64,000 nt of DNA from Cucumis sativus (Eukaryota; Streptophyta; Magnoliopsida; Cucurbitales; Cucurbitaceae). The position numbers and the translations under genes were made by a program. This document shows, piece after piece, positions 1 to 12,620 of this stretch (positions are counted from its first letter, which is position 1; each line of letters begins with the position of its first letter). The stretch lies in the NCBI RefSeq assembly GCF_000004075.3, contig NC_026661.2, forward strand, positions 17,760,307 through 17,824,306, read 5' to 3'. A model generated the notes under the pieces. It ran no database searches. It was not told the DNA's origin and was given only the letters and a program-made list of their open reading frames with translations.

Positions 1-201
1 ATTGGACTAAATAGATAACATATTTTCTTTCACTAATGTTTAGTATCGATATTAAAGCATTGGATTTACGGATATATATAAACAAATATCAACACCGTGA
101 CAATATTGTCCTTAATGCGCGTTCCCTCTTCCCGCCTCTTTCTCATTTCAAATTAACAAACAAAACAAAACAAAACGCATACCTCTCTCTCTCTTTTCGG
201 A

Positions 202-3063
202 ATGGAGGGAGAAGGTAGCTCAGAAATGGAGTACACGGAGATCGAATCCTCCACCGATTGCTTCGACAGTTCCATACTCTTTAATATCATCAACGATGTC
301 TCCGCCTTCGTCTTGTACATGCATCAACAAGTCCCTTCGTAAGTTACTCTTTTCCATTTCCATCGTATTTTCCGTTTCTTAACTTACAAACATCCTTTCA
401 TTTTTGATTCCTAATACAAAATGTATTTCTGATTGTGAAACAATCGAATTGTTTATGTTAAAATTCTTTCGATTGTGTTGGAGTTTCTGCCTGATATATG
501 CACGTGGTTCGATTTGATTACCTCAATCACTCTGTTTTAAATTGTGGCCTGTAAATTTGAGGAAGGCAATTTGAGAATCGTATGAGTTGTGAGGTTTTTT
601 TAGTTCTAAATTTATTGTGGCTTTCGATCTGTAAGGTTTGGTTGATTTAGATGATCATTTTTCGTGTAATGAATTTTTCTTGTTGTATCTGGTGTTAATG
701 GAATTGAATGTAAAAGTACTTCAGCGATTTCTTTCTAGGATTTGGAAATTGCTATGATTGTGGTTTAAGGATGTGTTTAGGATGGAATCGTATGTAGACA
801 AAGGCCAATATGTCGTTCGGGTCGAGATTTAAGTCTCCACGATTTCATCTGTTGTACTAAAGAAATGATAAAATTGTCGAAATGAATAACGTTGAGAGAC
901 CGTTTATGTTTGCCTAATATTGCTTAATTCTTTCTTCATTTTATCCATTTTGATGTGTCTTCTATGATTTTAGCATCAAGATTGTTTGACATCACGTGTA
1001 ATGCACCATTAGTTTGATTGTTCGTTTCCTAGTATTACAAGAAGCCCTTGAATGCCTTTGTAAACGGTAGATATTGTGGAGAAAAGGGTCACCCATTAAA
1101 TAAACGAACATAGCTAGCTTACTAGCTTTTCTTAGTTTGAGGCTAAAACTCAGTATGCGAGAATACCTTTTTAGTCTTGAAATGAAATCCGTGTAATCTT
1201 CCGTTTAAGTATTCATGTTTGTAGAGCTAAAAATTTCTCTTTTCAATTTCAGTAGGCATTGATTGTCTAATTTAGTCTTCACCACTTATATCCAGGGAGC
1301 CCAAATATCGTAAATTTTATACAACCCCAATTCTGGGTCCCCTTTCATAATGCTATAAACTACAGAAATATATGATTAATTAAGATTTAACATTGTATGA
1401 GATATCTATTTGGTAATGGTATGTTTTCCATAAGTACTGATATTTGGTGCCTAATGTGCAGAACCCTACAAGATATGAGCATTGAATTTGACACTTTGCA
1501 TGAAGAATACAAAGAGCTGGTATGTTAAGAGCTGAGAATGAGTTGTTTACTTTACACTTTTTTGCTTCCATATGAGGATGATAAGAATGGTTAGTTTTAG
1601 GGAAGTGAACTGGAACAAAATGAACTAAAAGCATCGTCACGAAGAAAGCATACTGGCAGAATGAGGGAGGTCAGACAGGGAATTAAGAGAATGGAGAAGT
1701 TAATGAATTCAGTATCTGGTTTTCAAGTTGCCATCAAATCGTTGATTAGTGAGGCACCTAACATCGAAGAAGTCTTATTAATTCTTGGAGCAACCCCACT
1801 ACGACCTCAATATGTTTATGAGATGTGCTTTTCACATAAAAGATTTGCGCTGAGAGGTGCAGATAACTTCGCCAAACACAAAGCAGCAGAAGTTCTTTCA
1901 AGAAAGGTGGTTGTAAATTGTATTATCTTTCCTCAACGTTATCATTATTTGATACAAATTTCGTTGTTAACAACAGGCTATTCGAACATTGATCTCAAAG
2001 GATGCTGGGTCTGTCTCATATCCAGGTATACAGTTGTGCATATTAAAGCAAATTGATCAAGTTGGGAGAAGAATTTTCGTCCTTCAAATTTCCCTCATTA
2101 AGAAATGATAACATATTGTTTTAGGCCCTACTAAGTTGTTTCTATTGGTGAAGGCCCCTTCTTCTTTCAATCTGCCCTTGCACTTCATTCCAAAACGTGA
2201 ATTCCGATATAGCAGAAAGGTAAACGTTAGACGTGTTTGCTTTTATCATGTAAGGATATTAATATGAGATTATCTGGGAGACTTTGTGGTCTACCTCTCT
2301 TTTATTAAAGAATGCTTTAATCTTGTTTTGGGTAAAACTTTAAATAAATTATCAATGGTAAAGAGTATCTTCTTAATTTCAATTAGCTGATGGAAGAATA
2401 CCTATCAGCTATTTGACAAAAAGAACATAGGATATCCATGTGTGACAAAAATCTGTTATTTCTCAACCGTCAACAGTATCTTGAATCTCCCAATCATAGT
2501 AGATTTTGTTTCATGATAATTTGACTGGTTTAATATACTTTACTGCATCACTTCTTGTTATCAATGTTGTTTGGCATTAGATCTTTCAATTTGATCCATG
2601 CATAATCCGAGGTCAAAATAGAATGTTGATAATTTTGATTGTCCAAGCTATGTTAATCAATTTGATATTGTCTAAAAAGGTCTTTGATGCAGATAGTGCC
2701 TTTCAAACTACGATTTAAGTGCAAAGCCCAAATCCAGCAAATGAAACATCCTGATCATGATCGTGAATCTCAAGTTGGGAACTCTGATGACTTAACCAAC
2801 TCTTCAGTAGAAGATCCAATCTGGTATGGAACGTTTAATCTTCAGTTGCTATGATGGAGATAATGGAGATAAGTGAAATGGGAATATGTTTTGCTAATAA
2901 ATTACCATTCATTCTTGAAATAAAGATGATTGGTTAAGTAAGTTACAATTTAGAGCTTCATGGCTGTTGATTGTAGCATTAAGAAACTTAGTTGATCACT
3001 GCCAGGTTTCAATGTCGACATGCAATCAAGGGGCTAGCATTCAATAGACCTGATGAAGATTGA
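202..3063 (+). CDS. p31comet / MAD2L1-binding protein homologue (7 exons, 277 aa)
   Basis: Exons 202-338, 1462-1519, 1601-1906, 1977-2025, 2125-2219, 2693-2823 and 3006-3063 join through GT-AG introns into 277 codons plus stop. p31comet binds closed MAD2 and works with the TRIP13/PCH2 ATPase to silence the spindle checkpoint; in rice it also acts in meiosis. Several blocks line up with human MAD2L1BP (274 aa) as I remember it: the SSRRK-type basic start of the central helix, LLILGATPLRPQYVYE against human ILLGGNALSPKEFYE, and a C-terminal EDPIWFQ...IKGL against human DYIWFQ...FKG. Length also fits. The start is the first ATG of exon 1, after a CT-rich leader, and the N-terminus is acidic. The stop lies about 1.3 kb before the XPD start on the same strand. 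Family assignment is confident; function in this plant is inferred. Confidence 0.85.
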
Positions 3064-4382
3064 AAACGCTCACAGTCAAAGATTCAACGCAAGTAAACAC
3101 TAACCCATAAACTTGGAAACGAATTGCTTCTAATTGTATTTTGTAGACAAAAAAGCCCTAGAACCTGGAGAATATAGCTCTTGATATGGAGGTTATCTGG
3201 AATAGGATTTAGATAAATCCTTTTAGCTAATTTCAATTTTGGGGATTTAAGTAAATTTGAAAGCTTAAAGTCAGCTTCAATTTCTTCTCTTAGATAATTC
3301 AATGTTAGAATAAGCTTATTTTAGCGAGATTTAATATGTACTCCTTCCCCTTAAGATCCTTGTTGTAAAAACTAATATTGAAATATATGTATGAAAAGTT
3401 AAGTTTTGTTTAATATACAATTTATAGAAAAATATTTTCACTAATATCACTTCCAAAGCAAATACTCTGAGATTACAACAAAAATAATGTTGAAAAATAA
3501 CACAATTTAGACATAAACATTGTTTACCTTATTACCTCTAGCAATTTTACCATCAAATTTTACTCCATTCACCATCTTATGTAGTTCTAACTTAAGAAAC
3601 ACCTGTAAAATTTTGAGTAAAACTTAATAACAAAATTAAATTCACAAAATTAGTTTTATAATAAACCACTTCAAATTCAAAATTTATCAAAAATAATAAT
3701 AATAATAATCAAACAGTAGCATTATTTTTTTAAAAAATATTTTACGTAAAATTCATGAAATGAATGAACGGACTATTTAATGACATGTTAGACAATAAAC
3801 AAGAGTGGTATGTATTTACTAGATTATTCTTTTTTTTTTTTTTGCACATAGGTATGCTAAACACATTTTTTTGAAGTGACAAATATCTAATTTGTAAGAG
3901 TGTTTTGTGACGAAGGGTAAAGAGCAACAACCACTAAAAAATTTATACTCTCACCTCACTGATGACAAGAGGAAGAAATACAAGAAAAAAAGATCTGATC
4001 TCTCTCCATAACAACGAACAACCCTGAGAGTTGTGTTGCGATACCGTGTACAATTTTGTTCTCAAATGATGCAAATTGCAGTATCTAATTTGTTGAAATT
4101 ATTCTAAGATAAATTTGATTTTTTTTTTCTTTAGATTTAAACGCAAAGAAATTAATTCACAAAAATAATAATAATAATAAATAAAGAAATTGTATTTTGA
4201 AAAAAGAAAAAAAAAAGAAAAGAAAAAGAATAAAAATGGGGTGAAAGAGAGGGAGGCTTTGCTCGGGCAAGGACTCTGTTCGCGTGAAGAACGAGCACCT
4301 CCAACCAGACCTCCGAAATCTCTTTGCCGCCGCCTCGGTTCTGGTTCTCCGCCGTTATCTCGTCACCGGCGGAGCAAGCGCC
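3064..4382. other. Intergenic spacer between p31comet and XPD
   Basis: AT-rich spacer that should hold the 3' UTR of the upstream gene and the promoter and leader of XPD. There are short oligo-A/T and AAT microsatellite runs (about 3690-3712, 3829-3842 and 4165-4182) and an A/G-rich stretch around 4200-4230 just before the XPD leader. No coding region or transposon end was recognised. Confidence 0.6.
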
Positions 4383-7300
4383 ATGAAGTTTCAATTAGAG
4401 GATGTCACAGTCTACTTCCCTTACGATCACATTTACCCTGAGCAGTACGCTTACATGCTCGAGCTGAAGCGAGCTCTCGACGCCAAGGGCCATTGTCTTC
4501 TCGAAATGCCCACCGGCACCGGAAAAACCATCGCCCTTCTTTCCCTTATCACCAGCTACGCCCTCTCCAAACCCCAAAACCCTGTCAAGCTCATCTACTG
4601 CACTCGCACTGTCCACGAAATGGAGAAGACCCTCGCTGAGCTCAGATTGCTTCATGATTACCAGGTTCAGCAGCTTGGACCTCGCGCTCAGATCTTGGCT
4701 GTGGGGCTTTCGTCCAGGAAGAATCTGTGTGTCAATCCGAATGTTTTGGCGTCGGAAAGTCGGGATTCTGTTGACGCTGGTTGTCGCAAGTTGACGGCGA
4801 GTTGGGTTAGGGCTATGGCGGCTGAGAATCCCGATGTTCCCACTTGTGAGTTCTTCGAGCAATATGAAAAGGCGGGTTCCAGTGCTGTGTTGCCGCCGGG
4901 GGTTTATACGTTGCAGGTACTGGTTGAATCGAAACTTGAAATTTCGCGAAATTGAGAATTCCCATTCACCAACGGTGATTTGAATTGTGTAGCGGTTACT
5001 AATGAACTAGAATGTAGCTTATTTCTGAATGATTTGGAATGGTATTTCAAATCTTTCAGAAATTTAAAATTTAAAATTCCCTGAGATGTTACCTCATGAA
5101 ATTTAAAATTTCAGTTGTTTCTTCGGGGTGTAGTTCTTGAAACAGTGTTGAGATTATAATTCAGTAGCATTTAGTTTGTTGAGGATTGGCAGATAAAGTT
5201 TGACTTTCATTTACGATTTTACTTATAGTATTATTGTCTAAAGACAAGTTGATTCAGAAATAATTTATATATATACTAGGCTGTATTGACTAAATTCTTC
5301 AAATATTGATTTCTATAGATGGAATCATCATTACCTTGAATGGATCATTCTTGTAATTTCCTCACTAAATTTATAGGATCTGAGAGCTTTTGGGACAAAG
5401 AAGGGTTGGTGTCCTTACTTCTTGGCACGGCATATGGTACAGTTTGCAAATGTGGTAGTATATAGTTATCAATACTTGCTTGATCCCAAAGTGGCTAGCA
5501 TTATATCCAAGGAAATGCAGCGAGAATCTGTAGTAGTGTTTGATGAGGCGCACAATATTGATAACGTGTGTATTGAAGCTCTTAGTGTTAGTGTGAGGAG
5601 GCAGACTATTGAAGGTGCCAGAAGAAATCTCAATAAAATGCGCCAGGAGATTGAGAGGTATAATCAGATCCTAACTTGCTTTCTTGTATTTTCATACCAT
5701 ATTTTGAGAGGTCTTGGTTCATTTTTTTTTTTTAATGTTCTTCAGAGTTAACGTGAAAATGTCTCTTATTGTAAGATTTATCTAGGTTTCTTAAATTTCA
5801 ATAAGATGCTCTAGGAGATTCTGTGCACTGTCTAGGTATTTAGTTTTGTTTCTTTTGAATTGAAATTTAATCAGTGTCTTCCTTGATATGGTAGGAAGGT
5901 TCAAGGAAACTGATGCAGGTAGACTGCGAGCAGAATATAACAGGCTGGTGGAGGGTTTGGCACAAAGAGGAAACCTACCTAGTATGTTGTACATTATTGC
6001 AGTTGTATCAAGATTGCGTGCTTTTTTTCCTTGTATAATATAAAATCCTAAATTTCTTTAATTTTTTGGTGCAGTTTCGGACACGTGGCTCTCAAACCCT
6101 GCTCTTCCAGATGATATTTTGAAGGAGGCTGTGCCTGGAAATATACGCCGAGCCGAACACTTTATACATGTATTGCGGAGATTGGTTCAGTATCTTGAAG
6201 GACGATTGGATACTGAAAATGTTGAGAAGGAAGGGCTTGTAACTTTTGTTGGCTCTATTGGTTCACAGGCTGGAATTGACCAAAAAACTTTGAAGTTTTG
6301 TTACGATCGTCTCCACTCCCTCATGCTGACACTTGAAATTACTGACACAGATGAATTTTTGCACGTACAGACTATATGTGATTTTGCAACACTCGTTGGA
6401 ACATATGCACGAGGTTTCTCAATTATAATTGAGCCTGTTGATGAGAGAATGCCGCATATTCCTGACCCTGTACTGCAGGTTAGTTCATGTCTACTTTATT
6501 TCTCTCTCACACATGTTCACATCCTTCTTGAAAGCAGTACAGAATTTGAATGCTAAAAGTTGTGCTCTTAGGCTTAGATGAGCACCCTTGATGGTAGAGA
6601 GGTGTTTGAGTTGGACCCCTTCACAGATAGGTACATGGTTTTTGTATTTAGCTACTGTTCTGATGTTAAAACGTAGAAGCTTCTTAGATTAGGAGAGTCC
6701 TCACAAAATCTTTCCAACTCCTTTTTTCTGGGAGAGAGATTCTCTCTTCATCTCATATTTCTACATTGAAATTTGAGGCTTTCCAGAAGATGTACCAATC
6801 AGAACAAGAATATCCTAGAAAATTTCAAAACAAGCCACAATTTGGGTGATTTGGGAGGTAAGGAAGACAAGAATCTTTCTAAACAAGGAAAGATCCTCGG
6901 AGGAATTGCTTGATTCTCCTCATTTTTTGCTCTCTATCGTCGGAGAAGTTTTTTGCTATTCTTTATGGATGGCCTCCTCTTCTGTACCTTTCATTTAATC
7001 AATGGAATTGTTTCCTATAAAAAAAAGAAATTCCTAAAGAAGTAAACACCTACCTCTGTTCTCTAGTTGCATAGCCTCTAGCTCATGCATGATGCTGTTT
7101 AGTATTTACTGAAATTTAAACTTTATATTGTGTTTTCAATACTTGTGTCCATTTTTTAAACAAAATTATTTATTAAATATTCCCTATTTTCTCCTCAGCT
7201 TAGCTGTCATGATGCCTCACTTGCAATTAAGCCTGTGTTTGAACGATTCCAATCAGTTGTGATTACGTCTGGTACTCTGAGCCCAATTGATCTATACCCT

Positions 7301-10300
7301 CGTTTACTCAATTTTAATCCTGTGGTTAGCAGAAGTTTTACAATGTCCTTGACCAGAGACTGTATATGCCCAATGGTTCTCACTCGTGGCAGGTGTGTGG
7401 TTCTGTTGAAATACGTTATCCTTCAATTCTGTATATTATTATTTAAGTCCTATTCAAAATTTTATTTTCCTTATAAAAAACAAGTAATATCTAGGATCTT
7501 CTGCACTAAACAAAGTTTTTTTTTTTTTTTGTTCTAGCGACCAGCTTCCAGTGAGTACTAAATTTGATATGAGAAGCGATCTTGGTGTAGTAAGGAATTA
7601 TGGCAGGCTCTTGCTTGAGATGGTCTCAGCAGTCCCAGATGGGATAGTATGTTTCTTTGTCAGTTACTCATATATGGATGGCATTATTAATAGTTGGAAT
7701 GAAACTGGCATCCTAAAGGTGACACTACTCATGTTTGCTTGTTAACAGCTTAGTAGTCGTAGCATGATTCATCCTGATCATACTAAATGGTTAGACTCGT
7801 TTCCTCAGGAAATAATGCAGCACAAACTTGTATTCATTGAGACCCAAGATGTCGTTGAGACTACGCTGGCTCTTGACAATTACCGCAAAGCTTGTGATTG
7901 CGGGAGAGGTGCTGTTTTTTTTTCCGTAGCCAGGTAATCCAGTCCTCTGTCAATGGTTCTCCCTTTTTCCCCTTCTTTGTAGTCAAGCACAATATGTAGT
8001 TTGGAAGGTTGTATTATCCTTTTCATACAAGTACAACAGATATATATGAATACAACTTGCACATCGCTGGTTAGGTGGCTGATAATTAACAATGACTCTC
8101 AAGTCTGTGACTAGACTTGGACTAATAGTTGAGAGAAGTTGAATTTTCATTTTGGTTGCATCAAATTTTCTGAACTATGGCTTAATTTTTTTCATTCCCA
8201 AATAAATGGCAACAAATGTCCTAATTTATAATGGTGGAATGGGAACGTAAAATACATACTATGAGGGTTTTGATTTCCTTGAGTTATTCTTGATTTTAGG
8301 TTACTCTTTTGCTCAATTTTTGATGTTTAAATGCCATAGTGATTTGAAACCATAAATTTTAATGAATTTCTCTTCTGTAAATTCCAGTTTATGATTCAAA
8401 ATTTAGTATAATGTTTCTATATCTATTGCATTGAAATTTGCATTTTGTGTGCAATGCATATAATGTTTAACTAGTGTTTAAAATAATAGCCATCTTGTCA
8501 ATTGGAAGAAAGCCCAATTCCCTGTTGATATGGGCATTCTCAATATTGCAAATCCACTCAGAAACAGGTCTCTTCTTGCCACATGGTTGTGACAATTCAT
8601 TCTCACATTTACCACAACACTGCAAAGATACTATTCTTTATCGATTCTGACACAAGACGAATAATGGAAGTTCCACTAGGTCTTCGATAAACTGGTGCAA
8701 CTGGGCCTGCAGTCCCTTTTCTGCTTAAATCAATTGGAACACCTCCACTGATACTTGAGACAAGAGGAGCCTCCTTCCTAGGCATTCTCCCTATGATATG
8801 TCTCATTCACTACTGTCTTCTTCGTCATATCCCTCTTTTTGGAGTTAGGGAAACACCACATCTTCTCCTGATTCACCATACTTGGAGATTTGGAATGGTA
8901 TAAATCCAAGCTGTTGTATTACCTGCAAGGATAGTTTTGTGAAGGGTTCCTCTGATGCCCCTTAGCAAGAAAGTTTTGGGAGACCTTAGAATCTTTTGAT
9001 TAGCAAGTGGCTTTCCCGAAGAGCATCAAAGGTTTTCTGGGAGTCCTCCTCTGTTAGGACTTAATAGCGAGGGTTAGTATGGTAATTAGTACTGTCATAA
9101 AGTAGTGAAGCAATTGGCATAAAGTAGGTAGATGAGGTACATAAGGTAGAGGAGTTAATTATAATTTAATTAAAGATTTGTGATGCTTTAGCTTTTAAGT
9201 GTTCTTAAGAGGTGAGTGTTCAAGTTCCTCAAATTACTCTGTGGTCGTCCTTCATTTATTTATTTTTTATGAGACCGTGTTTCATAGAGAAATATGAAAC
9301 ATTCTACGAAGACATGAAAAAAAGTTTGCAAAAGGAGTTCAAACCTAACTATAGAAACAAACTCCAATCGAAAAGAATCAAGCTGAACTCATAATTACAA
9401 AAGTGCTGGGGTGACAAGATGAAGTGTTAAATCTAGCAACCTCCCAGACCTCCTCACGTGATCTCTAAACCCAATTTTTTCTATTCCTCTCAAACTGAAT
9501 TCTCCTTGACACGACAAAAGCATAGCATGTCACAAAACTCTACCATTGATCTTGAGAGGGAGGATTCAGGAGCACCTTCTCACATACGGTACAACAATCC
9601 CTACACCGCACCGGGCATAATGCAAAATGACTTGAACAATGATTCTAAAGGGACTGAGAATACTCACACCCCACGGCACACTGTCAATATCCTCCTAATG
9701 TCTCCTGCATAGAATGCACTAATGCTGAAACAATGAAAAGGAAGAATGCCTTTTGAGTCCAAGGTATTGACACTTCGATGCAAAACCTGTTAACTACATA
9801 ATTTGACCTTGAAAATTTTAATTTTTAAAAGAGAGGAGAAAGCCAAGGCCACACGGGAGAGTAGGTTACATAAATGTGAAAAAAGCCTTGCACGAGAAGC
9901 TCCAAAAAGGAGGATCGGGAGTCCAAACCTTAAAGCCCCTTCCCCATGGGCCACGATACACATGAAGGCTACAAAGGACAGAGAGAAGGGTTGTCATTTC
10001 CATTGTCTCTCTACCAGAAAGAGGGCGACAAAGGCCCTAGGAAAGTGAAAAGGAGGAATCCTGGGGAGGCAAGATAGAAGTCACCCATTGTATCTTCTTA
10101 TCTGAAAGGTGGTATTGACGTGGAAACAAAGGACAGGGGAGAAACCCCACGCAATTCCACTAAAAAAAAATCTTTAAGCCTTTCGCTACAAAACATTTCA
10201 TAAGCTGGGAGAAACAAAGGGAATCCAGATTCCAGAAGAGATAGCTAAACAGAGGTTCTGTGTAGATAATGATTTTGTAGTTTCTTCACTATCAATATAC

Positions 10301-12620
10301 TTTCTTTAAAGCATTTTTCTTGGACAACCTTTAAAAAACGAAACGAATACGTTCCAGCTTCAATTTATTAGCTATTTATTGGAATTTTGGTTGTGTGTGT
10401 AAAAAATAGATTCTTCAATGATATAGATATAGAAAAAGCCATAGATATATTTTTTTGAACATGTAATTTTTGTTGGTCTTTTTAAGTGCAAATATCATTC
10501 CCACTTATTAGCTATGATTTATCAAATCTCTGTACCTAATGAAAGAATTTTTATGATCTTTCTTTTATGGGAGGCTATCCTCTCCTTTTGGTGATTTCAT
10601 ACCATCTATGAAATTATTAGATTCATTCAAAAGAAAAAAAGATTACTTTTAGATAACTTCATAGTGATACAGATGAGTGATCCGAAAGTAATTTGGAATT
10701 TAATCTATGTTAATGCAGGGGAAAAGTTGCTGAAGGTATAGATTTTGATCGACATTACGGACGATTGGTGATAATGTTCGGTGTTCCTTTTCAATACACA
10801 TTAAGCAAGTGAGTTTTACATTGTGACTTTCTAATGATAACTTGTGGGACTAAATGACAGATTAATAAATGCAATAAAGTATTTTTTCATTTTTTAAACT
10901 GTCTTGTACTTATCACATATATGGTTGTTAATTTAAGAACAGGATCCTGTGGGGTTGTGAATTCTTATTCTTTCAATTGAAAATTGAGTGTGTTCCTTTG
11001 CTTTTGGGTGGGTTGGCTGCCACCTAGGGTGAGGAGGAGGATGGTTTGGTGGTTTTTGTTTGGACTTGGTTGTTCTGACCGCGTAGATAATGATTTTATT
11101 TTCAGAATTTTGCTTGCTCGGCTGGAGTATTTACGTGAGACATTTCAAATAAAGGAAGGGGATTTTTTAACTTTTGATGCTTTGGTATGGGAAACTTACT
11201 CTTCTATCTGTAGTGTTTTTGGTGTATGTTGGAAATAATTGGTTCTAACAATTTGAGCAGAGACAAGCTGCACAATGTGTTGGTCGAGTTATCCGATCAA
11301 AGGCTGATTACGGAATGATGATATTTGCTGACAAAAGGTTTTTTTTTTTTTTTATTATTAATGTTACTGCATAGTTTCAATTAATTCCTCGATTGCAGAA
11401 CATATACCGACATGTGACTCGCCATTTTTCAAAGAAGTTAATGGTCACCCCTCTTTTCATATATAACAGTCTTGTCTTCATGAATTTGTGATCATGGAGA
11501 TCAAATGGCTACCATAGTGGGTGCCTTTTGAAGGTGCGTACCATGTTTAGATGGACAAATGTACTTGACATACACTTACATGCACTTGAGCTTGCTACGG
11601 AAGCGAGTGCATGTAGCCAGTGAATGTCACACTAGGTGGAAGGTGTAAAATCAGTTTACGAAGCTCTGAGGACATTGTGTTTCAATGATTGTGCATTACG
11701 CAAGTTGATGCAATTACTAGAGAATAAAAGTTGAGAAGATTTTGAAATGATGATTTTTAAGTTGAAATTTGTAGTACTACCAGATGTGCCCTTATTATCG
11801 TCAATATCCTTTGAGCAATGTTGTCAGGATGTTTTGTTGACATTTGACAATTACCATTTAGCATGAAATTATATTTTCAATCGATGATTTTACTTGAGAT
11901 GTTTGAAAAGATGGTTTAATGGGAAACTACCATGTATTTTTTATACGTTAAAAGAATACCAAGCTATTTGCAATTTATTAGTACAAAATATATTGAAAAT
12001 GTGACTTTTTAGTTTCAACTTTCAAGCATAGTCTTTGTAGTCTTCTTGATTTGTTTTTTTCACCTCTATGCAGGTATAGTCGTCATGATAAACGCTCAAA
12101 ATTGCCTGGATGGATATTGTCACATTTACGTGATGCACACTTGAATTTGAGCACAGACATGGCTCTGCACATAGCTCGGGAGGTTTGTATTTGTTAACAT
12201 CCTTGTAGTCCAAGATATTGACATATTTTCTTTCATACGCATCTACAAAGTATTGACATTCAGATCGACTCCTTCCAGTTCTAGTTAGTTACTACAGCTA
12301 TAAAAGGGATGTTGAATATTTGAAGTTCTTATCTTCCCTTTGAATTTGCAGTTGAAGCAAAGTTTGGTTTATTATCTTAATTGCATCTTCTATAAGATCT
12401 CTTCCGATGTTTAACTTCCAACTTATTAAAAATGTCTAAACATTTTTCTTTATCGGTTATTGACAAAATAATTGAATCGAGACTAAACTCGTGGGTGCAG
12501 TTCCTAAGGAAGATGGCACAACCCTATGATAAGGCAGGGAGCAGTGGTAGAAAGACCTTATTGTCCCAAGAAGACTTAGAAAAGATGTCTGAAGCCAACA
12601 TGAATGAGATGTTGTATTAA
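4383..12620 (+). CDS. XPD: TFIIH DNA helicase XPD/ERCC2 (12 exons, 758 aa)
   Basis: Exons 4383-4916, 5377-5657, 5899-5981, 6075-6478, 7199-7392, 7538-7718, 7809-7933, 10719-10808, 11106-11184, 11261-11337, 12074-12182 and 12501-12620 give 758 codons plus stop (human XPD 760 aa). The product is the 5'-3' helicase of TFIIH, needed for nucleotide excision repair and for transcription initiation; the Arabidopsis orthologue is UVH6. Visible motifs: Walker [10 protein letters not shown] (41-49), DEAH (234-237), the four Fe-S cysteines at 116, 134, 155 and 190 (same numbering as human), the ITSGTLSP block, the GKVAEGIDF block, and [10 protein letters not shown] (motif VI). The start chosen gives MKFQLEDV, equivalent to human MKLNVDG; an in-frame ATG at 4284 would add 33 residues. 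Intron 7 is long (about 2.8 kb) and, like intron 4, contains LINE remains. The reading frame looks intact. Confidence 0.97.
6570..7030 (+). mobile_element. LINE 3' fragment in XPD intron 4
   Basis: The plus-strand frame around 6835-6960 reads like the C-terminal tail of plant LINE reverse-transcriptase proteins ([14 protein letters not shown], then [12 protein letters not shown]), followed by a short 3' UTR-like stretch and an oligo-A tail at 7018-7030. It lacks the RT core. It lies sense to XPD and between its exons, so it should be spliced out. The left boundary is uncertain. Confidence 0.72.
8490..8600 (+). mobile_element. Possible LINE RT remnant in XPD intron 7
   Basis: One plus-strand frame reads [18 protein letters not shown] and then [11 protein letters not shown]. 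This resembles the segment of plant LINE proteins after the RT domain, where a GGLGxGNL block is followed by RNKALLAKWLW. It is short and strongly decayed. The following 8600-8900 bases may belong to the same element, but I could not identify them. Confidence 0.45.
9230..9730 (-). mobile_element. LINE 3' fragment, antisense in XPD intron 7
   Basis: On the minus strand, one frame near 9410-9470 reads [16 protein letters not shown], a signature of the C-terminal tail of plant LINE ORF2 proteins (typically EEVW-x-ARFNTSLWAS). It is followed by a degenerate version of the NYSLxxILLDWSPFL tail at about 9350-9400 and a 3' UTR-like end near 9240-9300. It is opposite in orientation to XPD and to the fragment at 8490. 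The remaining intron DNA at 9730-10260 is unusually GC-rich for this region and may also be repeat-derived, but I recognise nothing specific in it. Confidence 0.7.
10480..10645 (+). mobile_element. Possible LINE 3'-end piece in XPD intron 7
   Basis: A T-rich segment ending in ATTCATTCAAAAGAAAAAAAG has the look of the non-coding 3' ends of the other LINE pieces here (a short 3' UTR, a GAAATTxTTxxATTC phrase and an A-rich tail). There is no coding evidence, so the call is weak. Confidence 0.3.

Noticed and set aside
4395-4862. Long minus-strand frame opposite XPD exon 1
   Set aside because: It is the antisense shadow of a well-supported coding exon; no independent family resemblance.
8609-8806. 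65-codon minus-strand frame in XPD intron 7
   Set aside because: No recognisable domain, and it lies among LINE remains on an intron; most likely repeat-derived chance frame.
9458-10048. Plus-strand frames in XPD intron 7 as candidate nested genes
   Set aside because: The first is antisense to a LINE tail. The second is Lys/Arg-rich without any conserved motif or splice context.
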